A stretch of 64,000 nucleotides of DNA from contig CALZFC010000065.1 in assembly GCA_945643635.1 (NCBI GenBank), positions 1,578,501-1,642,500 on the forward strand, given 5' to 3'. Every line of letters starts with the position of its first letter. The first letter of the stretch is position 1. Made by a program: the position numbers and the translations under genes. This document shows positions 35,235 to 47,700 of this stretch, piece by piece. Below the pieces are notes generated by a model. It saw only the letters and a list, made by a program, of their open reading frames with translations, did not search any database and was not told the DNA's origin. This stretch comes from Allodiplogaster sudhausi (Eukaryota; Nematoda; Chromadorea; Rhabditida; Diplogasteridae).

Positions 35235-36256
35235 CTGGCATGGCTTATAAAGCGTCCAGACAATGATATCGATCTTCCCTTCAAGGTTCTTTTCCTGCTT
35301 CGTAGTCTGCTTCACAAGCTAAGAAAAGAAAACGGCATTAACAATGGATGAATCTCCAGAAGTGGAAAAGAATGAGTAATGACATATCCTAAAAAAAAAA
35401 AGACTGCCTGATAGCCACTCTGGTCGAGGATATCGAGAATTTCGCACACCGGCAAGGCCACACTCCGCTCCTATTATCATCGTACGAGGATTTCGTACGA
35501 GTCTTATTAAGGAGCTCCCTGCCAATGTCTTTGCCGTAGACATATGGGTATGGCCAGTTGTCATCGAGGCGTCCGGCGGATACAAAGATGTACGGCATGT
35601 TTCTGGAACACATTTAGCCTTTATAACCGTCGCAAAGCGTAAGAAATGCATAAGCCAGTATGGACTTTTCATTACAGAATCGCAAGTATGGATAGCATGT
35701 TGTAAATTGTAATTTGTACGTACATATCTATTTAAATAAAGTGATTATAATATGAAGCAATTACAGCAGATACAAAAGTGAAGGGCAAAAAAGCAAATAA
35801 GCCTTGTTAGAAGAGAATTGAGCAGCCAAGCCAATTGTTCGCCACTTCCAAGACTCTCTCTCGTTTTTTTCGTTGGTGACTCAATGGTGACGCACAGCGC
35901 TAAATTGCCGATTTCTAGTGTGCTTACACACAAACACACAGCTCTGCCTGCTGACTAATATTCTCTGGGAAAAGACTGCGAGAAGCGTATTATAATTTTA
36001 CCAAAGTTGCCTTTGAAGCACCGTTGACGAGAAATATCGCCCTAATTGTAAGGGTAGTCTTGCGCCCCCGATCATCAGTGAGGTCCTTTTTCATGTTATC
36101 TTGAAAAAATTTCATTGAAAAGATGGAAGAATTTATGCAAACTTGTGCCCTAGATTGAAAATGGACGTCAAAACGAACCTTGTGAAATAAGGATACGACG
36201 CATCTGGTTTGCCAGAGTATACATAGCGCAGAGCAGTAATTTTGAATCCAATGTGC
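35235..36256 (-). pseudogene. MSP-family gene copy G1, degenerate
   Basis: Recognisable exons of the family: a tentative MSP middle exon at about 36175–36256 (HIGFKITALRYVYSG), exon a starting near 35606 (RNMPYIFVSAGRLDD and KDIGRELLNK), exon b fused to it (VCEILDILDQSGYQ, ending near 35405) and exon c 35235–35318 (VWTLYKPCQ). Exons a and b are no longer separated by an intron and lie in different frames around a GTACGA/TCGTAC stretch. The donor after exon b is CAG|GCAGTC, where the other copies have CAG|GT. The downstream acidic exon is missing. Non-functional is most likely. Confidence 0.6.
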
Positions 36257-36941
36257 TGAAATAGAATATCTGTATTACATGAAACAAAGTACCAACAACT
36301 TCCTTGCTAAATTCGGTATTGTTTGAGCTCATCACCATGTGAAATGTGCAAAAACTACTGATTATGAAATGCAAGTGCACAGAAAGAAGTAACTTTTAAA
36401 ATAACTATACATATTTACGGCGACTAAACTTTTGGGCGAATTGACGAAGGGAACGAAGATACACTTTTTAAATGACGACGTTAGTTTAAAAAAAAGCCAA
36501 TATACAGCTTAAATCATTTTCCGTTATGATAGTACGAAGGGTCGCATAAACTTGAAATTTCGCATAATTTTTCGGTGTTTGACCTCTCCGTTAATGAATC
36601 CTCAAAAGCATCAGCACCAGTTTTGCGTCGTGCTATGAACTTTTGACGTAAATTTTATGATTTTTTGTGATGTCCTCGTTATTAACTCATTGTGATGTTT
36701 TTGACTGAAAAAAAGTGTGAACGCTTCGATTTAACGAGTTTTTAAATTGATTGACTTGGTTTTGAACATCCGTATTTTTAATATATTTTTTTTAAATTTT
36801 AGATTATGCACATTGATTATTAATATTATGTATGTAAATAATTCGCGTGACTCAATATCAGCTCACTTGGGAGGAAAGAAAGTGCACGCGTCGCTGCTCA
36901 TGCACCGAATGTCGATGCTAACTGACCAGAAGTCGTGGTGA

Positions 36942-38077
36942 CGAGCCAAAAGAGCAACTCGTTAGCCATCTTCTTTTGTTTTCATCTTTCATTTCCTTTT
37001 CTTTGGTGTCCCCCATACATTTACATTCCCATAAACATTTCAATTATTGATTCAGATCAGTTTCCCACCAATTTTCAGACTTCATTTGATGCTGCAATAG
37101 TAACTTTTTTTGTGAACCCTTCGAAAATTTTATACAGTGGTGCAGGGAAAATGGCATGTGTCATGACAAAAATTCGGGTACCTCTGATTGTTAGGCGTTG
37201 CGGTTGGTGAAGGATGGACGAATAGAAAGACGCACATGGTCATCGCCGTCTTCTTACCATTCTCATGGCTTCTTTGATAGGCTTCTTTGATCCTGGTCAT
37301 CCACACCTTCCACTGTTTGCGAGTCCGGACAACAGGAGAAGAGGAAAGAGGAGACGCTTTGAGGCAGATCGTACCGCAAGAAAGGGGAAATTCATTGATT
37401 ATCAAGAACAATGCAAAATATTTTAAGGGTATTTAGGGACTGTTAGGATAGTATTTATTACTTATTGAGGAATCGGAAGAAAAAGGGCAATCGAAGTCAT
37501 TGAAATAGGAAAAAGAAAGGGAAATGTAATAGTGAAAGGGAAGTGAGGGAGAGTGTTTGGGAAGGAGAAAATGAAGAATGAAAGGGAATGGTGAATAGAC
37601 TGTTGTAGGGAGAGAGAGAGAGACGCAAGGGAAATGCTCGATTGTTAGAAAAAGTAAGAAGAGGGAAGGGAAGAGCGAGAGAGACCTTGGAAAGGGATGA
37701 GAGCGAAGAGGGGAAGGGTCAGTCTGCATATACAGAAAAGTGTGCAAAAATTATTTGTTAGGACAATTTTCTACTTATTATTCCCTTTATTTTGAACCCC
37801 TCCGGTGCGTTCTTCACTTTGAATTTTTGCTTTTTTTTCTCCATCCCGAAATTTAAAAACGAACTTAAATAATTTGAATTAGACTTATAACATTAAATAA
37901 TTTTATTCAATTCATAAAATGGATGCAAAGGTGTTACGTGAGATTTCAAATTTTCACATATTTAGCAAACGAGAATGAGAGTGCCTATTCCCAGTGTAAA
38001 CATGGCAATTATAATCCACATTACTTTTTTTTTCGGCGATCTCCTCCTTTTTTTAAGAATGGGCAGAAAGAACAAAC
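36942..38077. other. Intergenic with a purine-rich tract
   Basis: 37433–37740 is an imperfect GA-rich stretch (AGGGAGAGAGAGAGAC near 37610) that produces a long Ser/Pro-rich open frame on the minus strand without exon support. No gene recognised elsewhere. Confidence 0.45.
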
Positions 38078-38466
38078 CTGATAGCCTCTCTTTTCGAGAA
38101 TGTCGAAAATGTCGCAGACATTGAGGGGCACACAGATTCCGAGGCGGGGATCAGCATGCGGGTGAATCGGCTTGAATTAGAGAAACTTTTGATAGATATG
38201 AGCACCGCAAAATGGTACGCTCTTTTGTGTGAATGGCCTTCAAAACACCCAGTAAGTTTAGCTCGTTCTGTCCGAAAACAAATTGACATTAAAGCATACT
38301 TAGAATGCATAATATGTATGCATTTACGAGGAAACTAATGCGCTGATTAAGACACCTGAAGTTCCGTAAGAAGATCGATGTCAATGTCTTTAGCGTGCAC
38401 AACAGCTGGCCACCTATCGCTGGAAGCAAAGCGATCAGAACATACAAAGATGTACGGCATGTTTCT
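38078..38466 (-). pseudogene. MSP-family gene copy G2, partial
   Basis: Exon a at 38356–38466 (RNMPYIFVCSDRF to DIDIDLLTELQ) and exon b at 38078–38170 (DPRLGICVPLNVCDIFDILE, ending KRGYQ) are both open, phase 0 and bounded by good splice sites. No TLWKPCQ exon or acidic tail was found downstream and no MSP exon upstream, so this looks like a fragment. It is closest to G3 and G4 in sequence. Confidence 0.6.
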
Positions 38467-40299
38467 CTGCAAACATTTAACCATTATTACCACCGCAATG
38501 CACGAGAGAAGAGCATCATGAAATCATAATACAACAGCTCTTGAAAAGAAAAGCAGTCAGAGGAGAGAAGCTGTGCACTGAATAGTAAGCTTACAACACT
38601 GACATTGACCTCATCCTGCGCGATACGCTTTTTTGGTCCCATAAAGTGCCAATTCAAGTGATGAGGGGGCTGACGAAATAACTGCTACTTTGAATATAAT
38701 TAGGAGCAATCCTGCATATGTAATATACCAAAGCTTCATGGGAGGGGAAATTGTAATTCGGAATATTTTGAAATAAAAAATCTGGCATTGTGAAGTTAGG
38801 CGAGTGAGTGCATTGAAGTGGCAAGTGAAACTATCAAAACATCCCCATTGAACTTTGAAACGACAACCAAACACCAGGACATGTGTACGAATCTATTATT
38901 TCAACAAAATTAGCACAAAAATGCACGTGCAAAAGTCTGGTTTTCATTAAACAATCGTTGTATATTTGAATATGTATTGTTTACACCATAAGGATAGATG
39001 AACATCATGCAAATTTCTACTGCTAAATAAGCATTGACATGGACTTCGTAGGTAAATAATTGCGTCCTCATTCTTTCCTGTCCCTCCTGTAGTCCACGTA
39101 GAATAATTTTTATTCAACTTACAATGAAAACGTGTACGCTTCTAACCACACTGACCAATACATTTTGAGAAATTCAAAAGTAATTGTTGAAATAGAAATC
39201 CAGTACCAACAATCACTTATCGTTAGTCATACAATTTTACGCAGCCATATTTCGAACTAAAAAGACGTGTTTGATTATAGCAAATCAGAAGCTCTGCTAA
39301 AATAATTCATCCTCACAATGTGTTCTTTGGGTTGTTTCCGATAGGTTCTCCACATTTTCGGTGAATTCGGTTTGGTTGTGCGCTATTACTATATTATCAG
39401 CATATTATCCATACTATTAACTGTTCACACAAGTATATTTTTTCGCACCCACCCATGAGTTCTTCTATCAAGAATAGAAATTCCCAACATAAACCTTTCC
39501 ACGTATTTTTGAGCGACGGCGACAGGCATCAAAGTAGCTCGAGTAACAGCCAAGAATGGCGAATTTAGAATGGTGAAATACCTCTTTCCCTCTCTCCTTC
39601 CTACTCCAATATTGTCAGCTTTATATAATAGAGGAAACACCGTCGCAGATCAACAATTGTGCTTTGTAGCGTCAATAATAGCCAAAGCTTCACGAGAGCG
39701 GTAATTGTAATTTATATTATTTTTAATAAAAAATATGACATTCTAAATGTAGGAGAGTGAGAGCAGTGACTTGTTATAATCAAACGACGTATCCCAATCG
39801 AACTTCCCTTGTGCAAGCTTACTCCAGGAGCTTACTTTTAAAGAGTTCCAATAAAGTCTAATAATGAAGAAGAGAAGAAAAAAGGGGCGGGATCACTACT
39901 TGTCGACCAATTACGGGCAAAACCATCGCCACATTTTTCCCAGGCAATTGTCACCAAATGAAAGCAGCGAATAAGCACTCGGAGATGAGAAACAAATTAA
40001 CCTTCAAATTGCACGCTATGCAAATAGAAATGAGAAAAAGAAAGATTAGAATGGGACAGTAATTTAAACTTGCAAACATGTTTTTGGTGGACGTCGTCCT
40101 TGTAACCGATATCGCAGATAATTTTAAGACCATTCACACGATATTGCAACTAACTTTCACTCACTGGCATGAAATGTACAGTCTTAAAGATGGATCATAA
40201 ATTTATACTTGACATGTACGCTTGTATGTCAAAGTAGTACATCGTAAAAAAAAAATATGGGGAAAAGTCGAGCGGAGTCGGCAGAAACACATATAAACA
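38467..40299. other. Intergenic, with short sequences shared among G copies
   Basis: About 38600–38720 matches stretches at 42230–42330 and 42470–42560 (for example CTTTGAATATAATTA), all lying upstream of G-family exon a. These are traces of duplicated flanks. No gene recognised in the rest. Confidence 0.4.
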
Positions 40300-42136
40300 T
40301 CAGTTTGAATAGGAGCAGCGATAAAGGTCACTGGTTCCTGGCCAGTGGTTTGTGGGCATAGTTCTCCAGTAATGATCAATCTCCTGCTGCTGCATGGGCA
40401 TCTGCTGTTGCTTCATAGGCAACGGTTGCTGTCCCTGCACTGGCATCTGTTGTCCCTGCATTGGCATCTGCATGATTTGACGACTTGCGTTTGGATCCTT
40501 GGATGCGGAAGAGAATGGATGAGAAGCTGTTACCACTGCAACTGTTGAGGCCGGACGAGCTCCCTGGACGGGGCCAGACCCTGCGATTCCATTCCTCGCT
40601 GCGGCCTGGGGATACGATATCTCGTGTTCCTGTACTGACATCATCCGTGCCTGCGCAGGAATCTGCTGTTGTAGCATAGTTTTCTGCCGCTGCATATCAT
40701 ATAGTGCACTTGGCATTTGGCCAATTGCGTTTGAAGGCTTGGGTTCGGAATTGTGTGGATGAGAAGCGGCGGCAACTGCAACTGAAGAGGCCGGAGAAGC
40801 TGCCTTGACAGGGGCGGACCCTGCGTTTCTATTCATCGCAGGTTCAGTGAGTTGTGACGAGCTGCCGTTCAGTGAAGCAGCTGCCATGGAAGAGGGCGCA
40901 GAGGGGGCGGGAGCAATAGAAAGGGACCCCGTCTGGGCCCCCCCTCGCAGTTGACGTGCTTGCATCTCCTTCACAAGACGCTCGTGATAGTACAAGAATG
41001 TGTGACGCTTCTCGGCGTATAGTTCATAGAGGAGTTGGAGATCTGCATCATCTGGCCGAGGAATCGCCTTCTCGATAGGCATGGAACCAGCGGAGAGAGA
41101 GGGAGGAGCGGCTGGGGTCATGAAAAGCTGCGGCAGCGGAAGAGAGTGATTCGGTTGGGGGGAGCAAGCCACATTGACATCTTCGACAACGTTCTCGACA
41201 TTTTCCGTATTGGATTCGCAGCCTCCTGTTTTCGTCACCTTTCTCCATCTCGGTGTGCCTGGCCGAATCGACAGTAGCCTTCTCATCTTCTTTCTTCTTT
41301 TCATCAATAGTCGGTTCATCCGCTTTCAACTCGATAACGTCTTCATTCTTTTCGGTTGGCGTTTCTTCCTTTAAAATCAAAAGTTTTAATAAACCTAACA
41401 AATATGGTTTAAATGAATTCTTATATTTTCAGTATTTTCTAAATTTCATGCCAATCAAACGGAACCTGGCAAGGCTTCCAAAGCGTCCAGAGCATCTGTC
41501 CCTCATCCTTTGCCTGCCCGACAACCTAAGAAAATAAAAGTAAATTAAAGGAGAGCGATATCTGAGATTTCAAATTCCTGCCGCCCATCACATTCTCATT
41601 CGCACGTGCTATTTTCACGCAACGGTTTGGGTGACCTGCGAAATAGCACAAGAGAACGCGAGTGCCTTCTTTCAGTGTAAACGCAACGACTCCAAACCAC
41701 ATTAATTATCGATCGTCCTCCTTTAATAATTAGTAGTGACATATCACGAAAAAAGCTACCTGATAGCCACTCTTTTCAAGAATATCGAAAATGTCGCACA
41801 ACAGTAGATTAACATTGAATCCGCGTCGTATATCAGGATTCAGATGAGGAGGCTTAAAAAAAATTACGATTGAAATGAGATAGGCAAGATTTTACACTCA
41901 TTATTGGGGAATGGCTCTATAAATACGCAGTTTCGTTATAAGCGAAAACATTGAATCCTAGAAATGTAGTTAGAATGCATAATAAGAAAAACAAATAAAA
42001 AGGAAAAATTATTTGTTGATGAAGAAACCTGAAGCTTGGAAAGGAGATCGGTGTCAATGTCTTTGCCGTATACAGTTGCGTATGGGTTATGTTCATAGAG
42101 GGGTCCGGAGGACACAAAGATATGAGGCATGTTTCT
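40300..42136 (-). pseudogene. MSP-family gene copy G3 with long Gln/Met/Pro-rich tail, one frameshift
   Basis: Exons a 42032–42136 (RNMPHIFVSSGPLYE), b 41760–41852 (FNVNLLLCDIFDILEKSGYQ), c 41466–41525 (LWTLWKPCQ) and a last exon from 41368 are all phase 0. The last exon begins acidic (EETPTEKNEDVIELKADEP, then Lys/Glu-rich). Near 41235 the homology to copy G5 (GSESHTEH) continues in another frame as GCESNTEN, so one base appears to have been gained. The second frame runs openly for some 300 residues to the stop at 40300, with ELYAEKRHTFLYYHERLVKE, two repeats of an SAPVKAASPASSVAV type, and a C-terminus of QMPMQGQQ repeats. MSP exons were not found upstream. If the shift is an assembly error this is an intact gene. 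Confidence 0.6.
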
Positions 42137-42924
42137 CTGCAACGATTTTTTTACTAACATCTCGTGAAAAAGCAAATAGGTAACGGAGAGAAACTCTGCA
42201 CTGAACAGTAGGTTAAGCAAATTGTCATTGACCTGAGCCATACGCTTTTTGGTTTAATATAGTGCTAACACAAGTGATGAGGGGTCTTGACGACGCGACT
42301 GCTACTTTGAATATAATTACGAGCTAGCAGACATACGTTAGTGGATGAGAAGACGTTCAATACGTTCCGCATATTGTCCAACTTTCAGTCCTATTACTTG
42401 ACATCCGCATATAGTCCGGTTTAAAAAATTAGGTAGAGAAATTATGCACTGCTCCTTGTTTGAATATAGGCTTTGGCCTTATCCTGTACAATACGCATTT
42501 TGGGCGAACTCAAGCCCTGACGAATTGACGGCTATCTTGAATATAATTAGGAGATCTGTATAAGTGGAAATAATGACTTTTAAAAAGGTCCCATATTTAT
42601 CCGACCTTCAATGCTATTACACGAAGCCCGCGAAATCGTAAGCCAACTGCCTTGAACCGACAAGCTATCCAAGAATGGCACATTAGCTCCTTCTCACCGA
42701 ACCACTCCACACCCGAAATGCCACTTCTAAAACGCGACAATTGCTACATTTCTTTAGGTGAGTGAGAACTTGCAGAAATAATCAAAAGACATATCCCTAT
42801 CGAAGTTTGATAAGACATGCTTCCTTCAGGAGAGGTCCCCAATTGTAAGTAATATTTTCGAATGTGCTTTGACGACCACGGCCTTTATGATTAATTTTTA
42901 TTTTCTCTCAAATCGCGTCGTATA

Positions 42925-43130
42925 ACTAATGAGAGAGAGAGAGAACAGAAACGGAGAGGGACAGATGAAAAAAGGAAACTTCGGATGAGATTTGAAATCA
43001 TTCTCATCTCATCCGAAGTTTACTTTTTTTCGTTCGCTGTTCACTTCTCTCCTTCAGGAATTCGTCACTCCGGTATTATAAGGAGATTAGCGTGCCTTTA
43101 AACTAAGTACATTCGCCCGGTCATGAGTTA
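42925..43130 (+). repeat. GA microsatellite-linked repeat, copy 1, with palindrome
   Basis: A GAGA run is followed by AACTTCGGATGAGAT and its reverse complement ATCTCATCCGAAGTT about 14 bases later, then GTTCGCTGTTCAC and a tail with CCTTTAAACT. The same order recurs at 44040–44270. Confidence 0.6.
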
Positions 43131-44039
43131 ATCATATGTAGCAATGTGCCTGGGAAAAATTTAATTCGGTCGAATGAGTCGCTCTACCTTTAATTTACCT
43201 CGGAACTTATAATTATACTAGTAATAATAGCTATTATTCAAGAATTATCATTGTAAACGTTACTTGCTGATTACCGGTCTGGCAATTTCAATTAAATATT
43301 TCTTTGTTGCTGACTTGAAGAAACATTACTTTTGATTTTTAAGAATAAATTTGTAAAACAAAATTGTTTTCCAAGATAGGTACAGAGATTTACACACCAA
43401 AGTACAAAACATCTTTTCCTTATTCACAAATACAAAAAAAAATGGGCGATGACAGGAAAACAGATACGGTAGAGGTGTCGATAAAGAAGGCAAACATGTC
43501 GTTTTTGATCATTGCGGCCGTTCGTCGTCTCCTTCCAGTGGCCTTATTTCCAGGCTCCGCCCACTCGTCCTCTTCGACCAAAAGTGCTCGAAGAATTCGA
43601 GTTGACTGAAAGAAAGGACGACGACAATTACAATGTATTCTTATTACGGATAGTAACCAAACTGTAATCAAATTGTAACTAAATTTATTGCAATTTATCT
43701 TAAATCTATTACATAATTAGATTCATACACAAATTATTTTAGTGAGTAAATGTTGATGCAAAGTAAAGATCAAATAAAAACATAAACAAGCTTTGCGCCT
43801 AATTCTAGAATGATTGCGAAAAAAACTTTGTTGTTCGACGTCTCTTCCTGTTCACAATTTGTAATTCATTTCTATATCATTTTACGAACAAAGTGTTGGA
43901 AGCAATTGTAGGAATGTAGCAATATGTGATGGTTGGAGCTCTGGAATGAGTTTCCACTAGAAATGTAATGCAATATTTTAAACTGCTATCGAACAAACCT
44001 AGCAATTGCTCCATGTTGTTGTTGAGCAGAGTACATGTA

Positions 44040-44270
44040 ACTAAGGAGGGAGAGAGCGAGAGAGAGAGAGAGAGAGAGCGAGAGAGCGAGAGAGCGAGAG
44101 AGCGAGTGAGAGAGAGAGAACAGAGACGGAAAAGGACAGATGGAAAAAAGTAAACTTCGGATGAGATGAGAAATAAGCCCTTTTTTGTTCGCCGTTCACC
44201 CCTTACCTTCCTGAATTTGTCATTCCTGAAATATAAGGCGACTAGTATGCCTTTAAACTGAATACATTTG
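44040..44270 (+). repeat. GA microsatellite-linked repeat, copy 2
   Basis: A longer GAGA tract (44047–44120) then AAACTTCGGATGAGATGAGA, GTTCGCCGTTCACC and GCCTTTAAACTGAATAC, matching copy 1 without the second palindrome arm. Confidence 0.6.
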
Positions 44271-44703
44271 GGTTGCACCGAGAGAGTTACAGTCAAAGTC
44301 TTAGTTGACAGGGCACCCAGTCAGCCAACTGAGATATCACATTTGCATGTCCGTGTTCGAGTGTCTCTTCTTCGCTTTAACGTCAGTTTCTCTCGTCGGA
44401 ACCAGAACACACAGACACATCACTGATTATTCTAAACGTTCAAGTTCATGTTATCTACCGTTTTTGCAATGCTCAGTGGGCTGTATGACAAATGAAGTGC
44501 ATTCGAGCGAAATAAATATAAAAGTACGCCATCCAATTGTATTCCATCAATTGCGGAGCATTGGCACTACTGCGAAACAGCTTGGTTTATCTTTAAATTT
44601 TGAAATCTACTTTACTCAGAATTTAGATCAAATGGTAATAATTAGTTAATTATATAAATATCTTAATCATATTAACTATTCAACAATTCAGTTAGCCTTG
44701 TAA

Positions 44704-47700
44704 ATGGCGAAGATTCGGTATTTGTCGTACACTGCCTTGGCTGCGGTGCTCATCTCCATCCTCTTCCCGTCCGCCACAAATGCATTCTTTGGTTAGTTTT
44801 ACTTTCGATTCAAGACAAGCCTACTCTAATCATCTCAAACACGGCCAACGCATCTTTTGCATTGGGCAAAGTACAGTTACATGTGTCTTTCGTATCTGCC
44901 TTAAAAATGGTGAATGCCAACTGGCACTCTTCTCATGTCCATGCTATTTGGATCTCTTTCTTGCAATCAGACTCTACCCTCTTCTCTTAATCATGGACGT
45001 TTCTTAATCATGGACTTTTGAAGTCTCTTTTCCAAAAACAATATAGCATGGGTTAGTTAAAAAAAGAAGAAGAAGAAAACTGAAGTGATGCTGTATTTTC
45101 TCTGCGGACCATTCCCTCCCTCACCCCACTACCGTTCATAGATTCCTGCACGTGCAACAAGACCATTCCGGCGGCGAACGGCACGACGGGCAGCGCCAAC
45201 TGCCAAACGGGCGGGACATGTGATCCGAGCAAACTTGTCGAGGACGCCACCTGCACCGTCTCGTGTCTTCAGCCATTCGCGCAGCCAGTTGTCAGTCGAA
45301 TAAAAGAAAAAAAAAAAGAAATGGTGCTCACTATTCCTCCCTCCCTCTATATCACACGCTGCCACTCTTTCTCTCTGCCTCTCCTTCTTTCCAACTCTCA
45401 TTCTCCCTCTTGTTTCTTATTGTAAGAAGGCTGACTGGAAATCATATATAAGAAAGCAGAAATAATTTTGGATTCACTTTTTGTCATATCTTCTACGTGA
45501 AGAGTACTGCAAGGTGGCATCAATATTTTTGCTTATGATCATGGTATTGTCAGAAATTCAAGTAGCGTCGAAGAAACGTAGATAATAGAGCCTGCACAAG
45601 AGCAGAAGAAATGTTGATAATAGAGCCTAAAGATATACAAAAGAATGATGCTGAATCCTCGTTGCTGCAGTACAAGAGCGGGCTTTCGTGGTTGACGGCA
45701 GACAAGATCAACTGTACGAGTGGCGTCTTCTATGCGAACAACAAGAATATCACTCCGACAGCGCTCAACTGCAAGATGATTCCGCGTAAGCAAAATTCCA
45801 TAAATTTTTTTAAATATTACACTTTTTGAGTTTGTTGGTATCTTCTAAAAAAAATTCGTAGTATATCCTAAAAACAATAATTGGTATCTTCTAAAAACAA
45901 TCATTGGTACATATATTCTAAAAACAATAACTGTGGTGCTATTAATCTATGTAGGAAGAAAGGGAGCTGAGCTCGAGTTTTTTGTATGGAACTTTTTTTC
46001 GAAGTAGCTCATCTCAATACAATTGTGTCCAGTTGTTTTCTAGAATGATGTCGCCGGTCTTTTCTTAAAACAATCATTGCATATTAAAATGATAATAGGA
46101 TACTAATCTTTCTCGCCATACCGTCAACGACAACCGATTCAGGCTGCGACAAGTGCAATTACACCATGTCCTCCACGTGTCCGGCCGGCTACTCGTGTGC
46201 GAGCTCGGCGCTGCTCGAGACGAGCCCATACATGAACTGCACGACGCTGCGCTGCCCGGACGGCTACACCGGATCGGTACACACATTGTGGTTGTTCTGT
46301 TCAGAAAGGAGCGCCGAAAGAGGGCTTAGGAAAGGGCAAGAGAACCATGCACTTGTTTTCACCTTGCTTTTACGATGCTGCAGGTTCATTTATGTGTATT
46401 CATTTCAAGAACCATTACCTGTCTCACCATCAGCTTCACATCACAAAGGGAAATTGTGTGCAGGCATCTTTGCCGAAGGCAGCGATAATTGCGAGATTAA
46501 TTTTGGACTCTCCATTTTAGGCGACACTCTCCAACAACGGCACGGTCGTTCGACTCGAATCAGCACTCACGTGCACGTCGGTGAATTATCAGTGGAAGGA
46601 CTACGCGGGGACGTTCTACTATAATCCGCAGCTGACATGTGCCGTCTTTGGTTAGTGCTTAGAAACTCAATTCATTCTTTAATTCACGCCTTTTTGCGCG
46701 ACACAAGAACGAGAGAGCATGTGATTAATAGAGACGCGACTAGAATGGTCAGAAAATTCAAATGGATTACGCCTGAGTTCCAAGCTCCATTAAAGTTTCA
46801 ACAAGGGTAGACAACTACTTTGAATGTGTTTGATCTTTAAATGACCGAAAATGAGAGCGCATATCTCGGATTATGAATAACACACATTACTTTCTGCGAT
46901 CTCCACATATTGGAAAATCGTAAATGTCACCGACAAGCGATATATGTATGTACATACATCTAACATAAGTCAAATTAGGCACACACCCACCAACTACATC
47001 CACGAGCACGACAACGACGACTTCAGGTAACACTTACATTTCTTACTCCTTCCCGACAACGCTGGTACATGAACGTGGAGACTAATTCTCGCACAATTGA
47101 CTCAATGAGTTTATCCTGAAGTATTCACAAAACGATACTGTTTACATGATATCAAGTTAAAATAATTAAGAAATAGCAAATAGTACCTATTATTTCAAGC
47201 CACCATAACAACGACGACGACGGTCACATCAACCCCAGGTATGTATATGTTTTCGCTGCTAAATTGATTGGAAATTGACAGCCTCCCGGAAGAGTCGTAT
47301 CACAGAAACAGCGAAAAATTAATGAAGCCTGCGAGTTAAACAACCTGCCAGGTTGCGCGATACCTGAGAACATGCCGTGCGATATGCCTGCCGATAAATG
47401 CACCTCTGACATTCCTCTCGCATTTGATTTCACAACTGGCGAGATTCGCTGCCCATCAACTTCCTCTCTCTACATCGCACGCAAGGTTATTCCTGCTCAT
47501 TGGTACTTCAAGTGAAACGACCATTTCCCTAAACTTCATTTCAGGACACGATCGGTACATTTGATCTGTACAGCTGGGCTGGCGGTGTTCGTTGCATGGA
47601 GAATGGCTTCTGGCGGACGACAGCCGATCCGACGCCACGGGAGTACAGATCCGAAACCATTACGATGATCTGCGGAGTGCCGCCTCCGGAGAGTTCGTAT

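Larger units (their letters stand above)
33087..36941 (+). pseudogene. Relic D' of gene D
   Basis: Three stretches match gene D in order: 33090–33180 (DDIAVGYFGW...SREEEE frame), about 33333–33375 (YFLRESDEECD, matching D's exon ending at 21673) and 36870–36941 (ASLLMHRMSMLTDQKSW then TGA, matching ETALLMHRF). The rest of the second exon is lost, a stop ends the third, and 3.4 kb of repeats separate them. The gene D exons at 22247 and 22552 have no match found here. Confidence 0.5.
42137..44703. other. Intergenic with duplicated satellite-like repeat
   Basis: No gene firmly seen. A plus-strand stretch near 43500–43610 (STKSARRIRVD) faintly recalls an MSP exon but lacks context. Duplicated GA-rich repeats are listed separately. 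Confidence 0.35.

Noticed and set aside
37433..37747. 104-codon Ser/Pro/Phe-rich frame on the minus strand
   Set aside because: It is the complement of a purine-rich tract and has no gene context.
43364..43671. Overlapping frames on both strands near an STKSARRI stretch, considered as an MSP exon
   Set aside because: The match to the MSP core is a handful of residues and no neighbouring MSP exon or splice partner was found.
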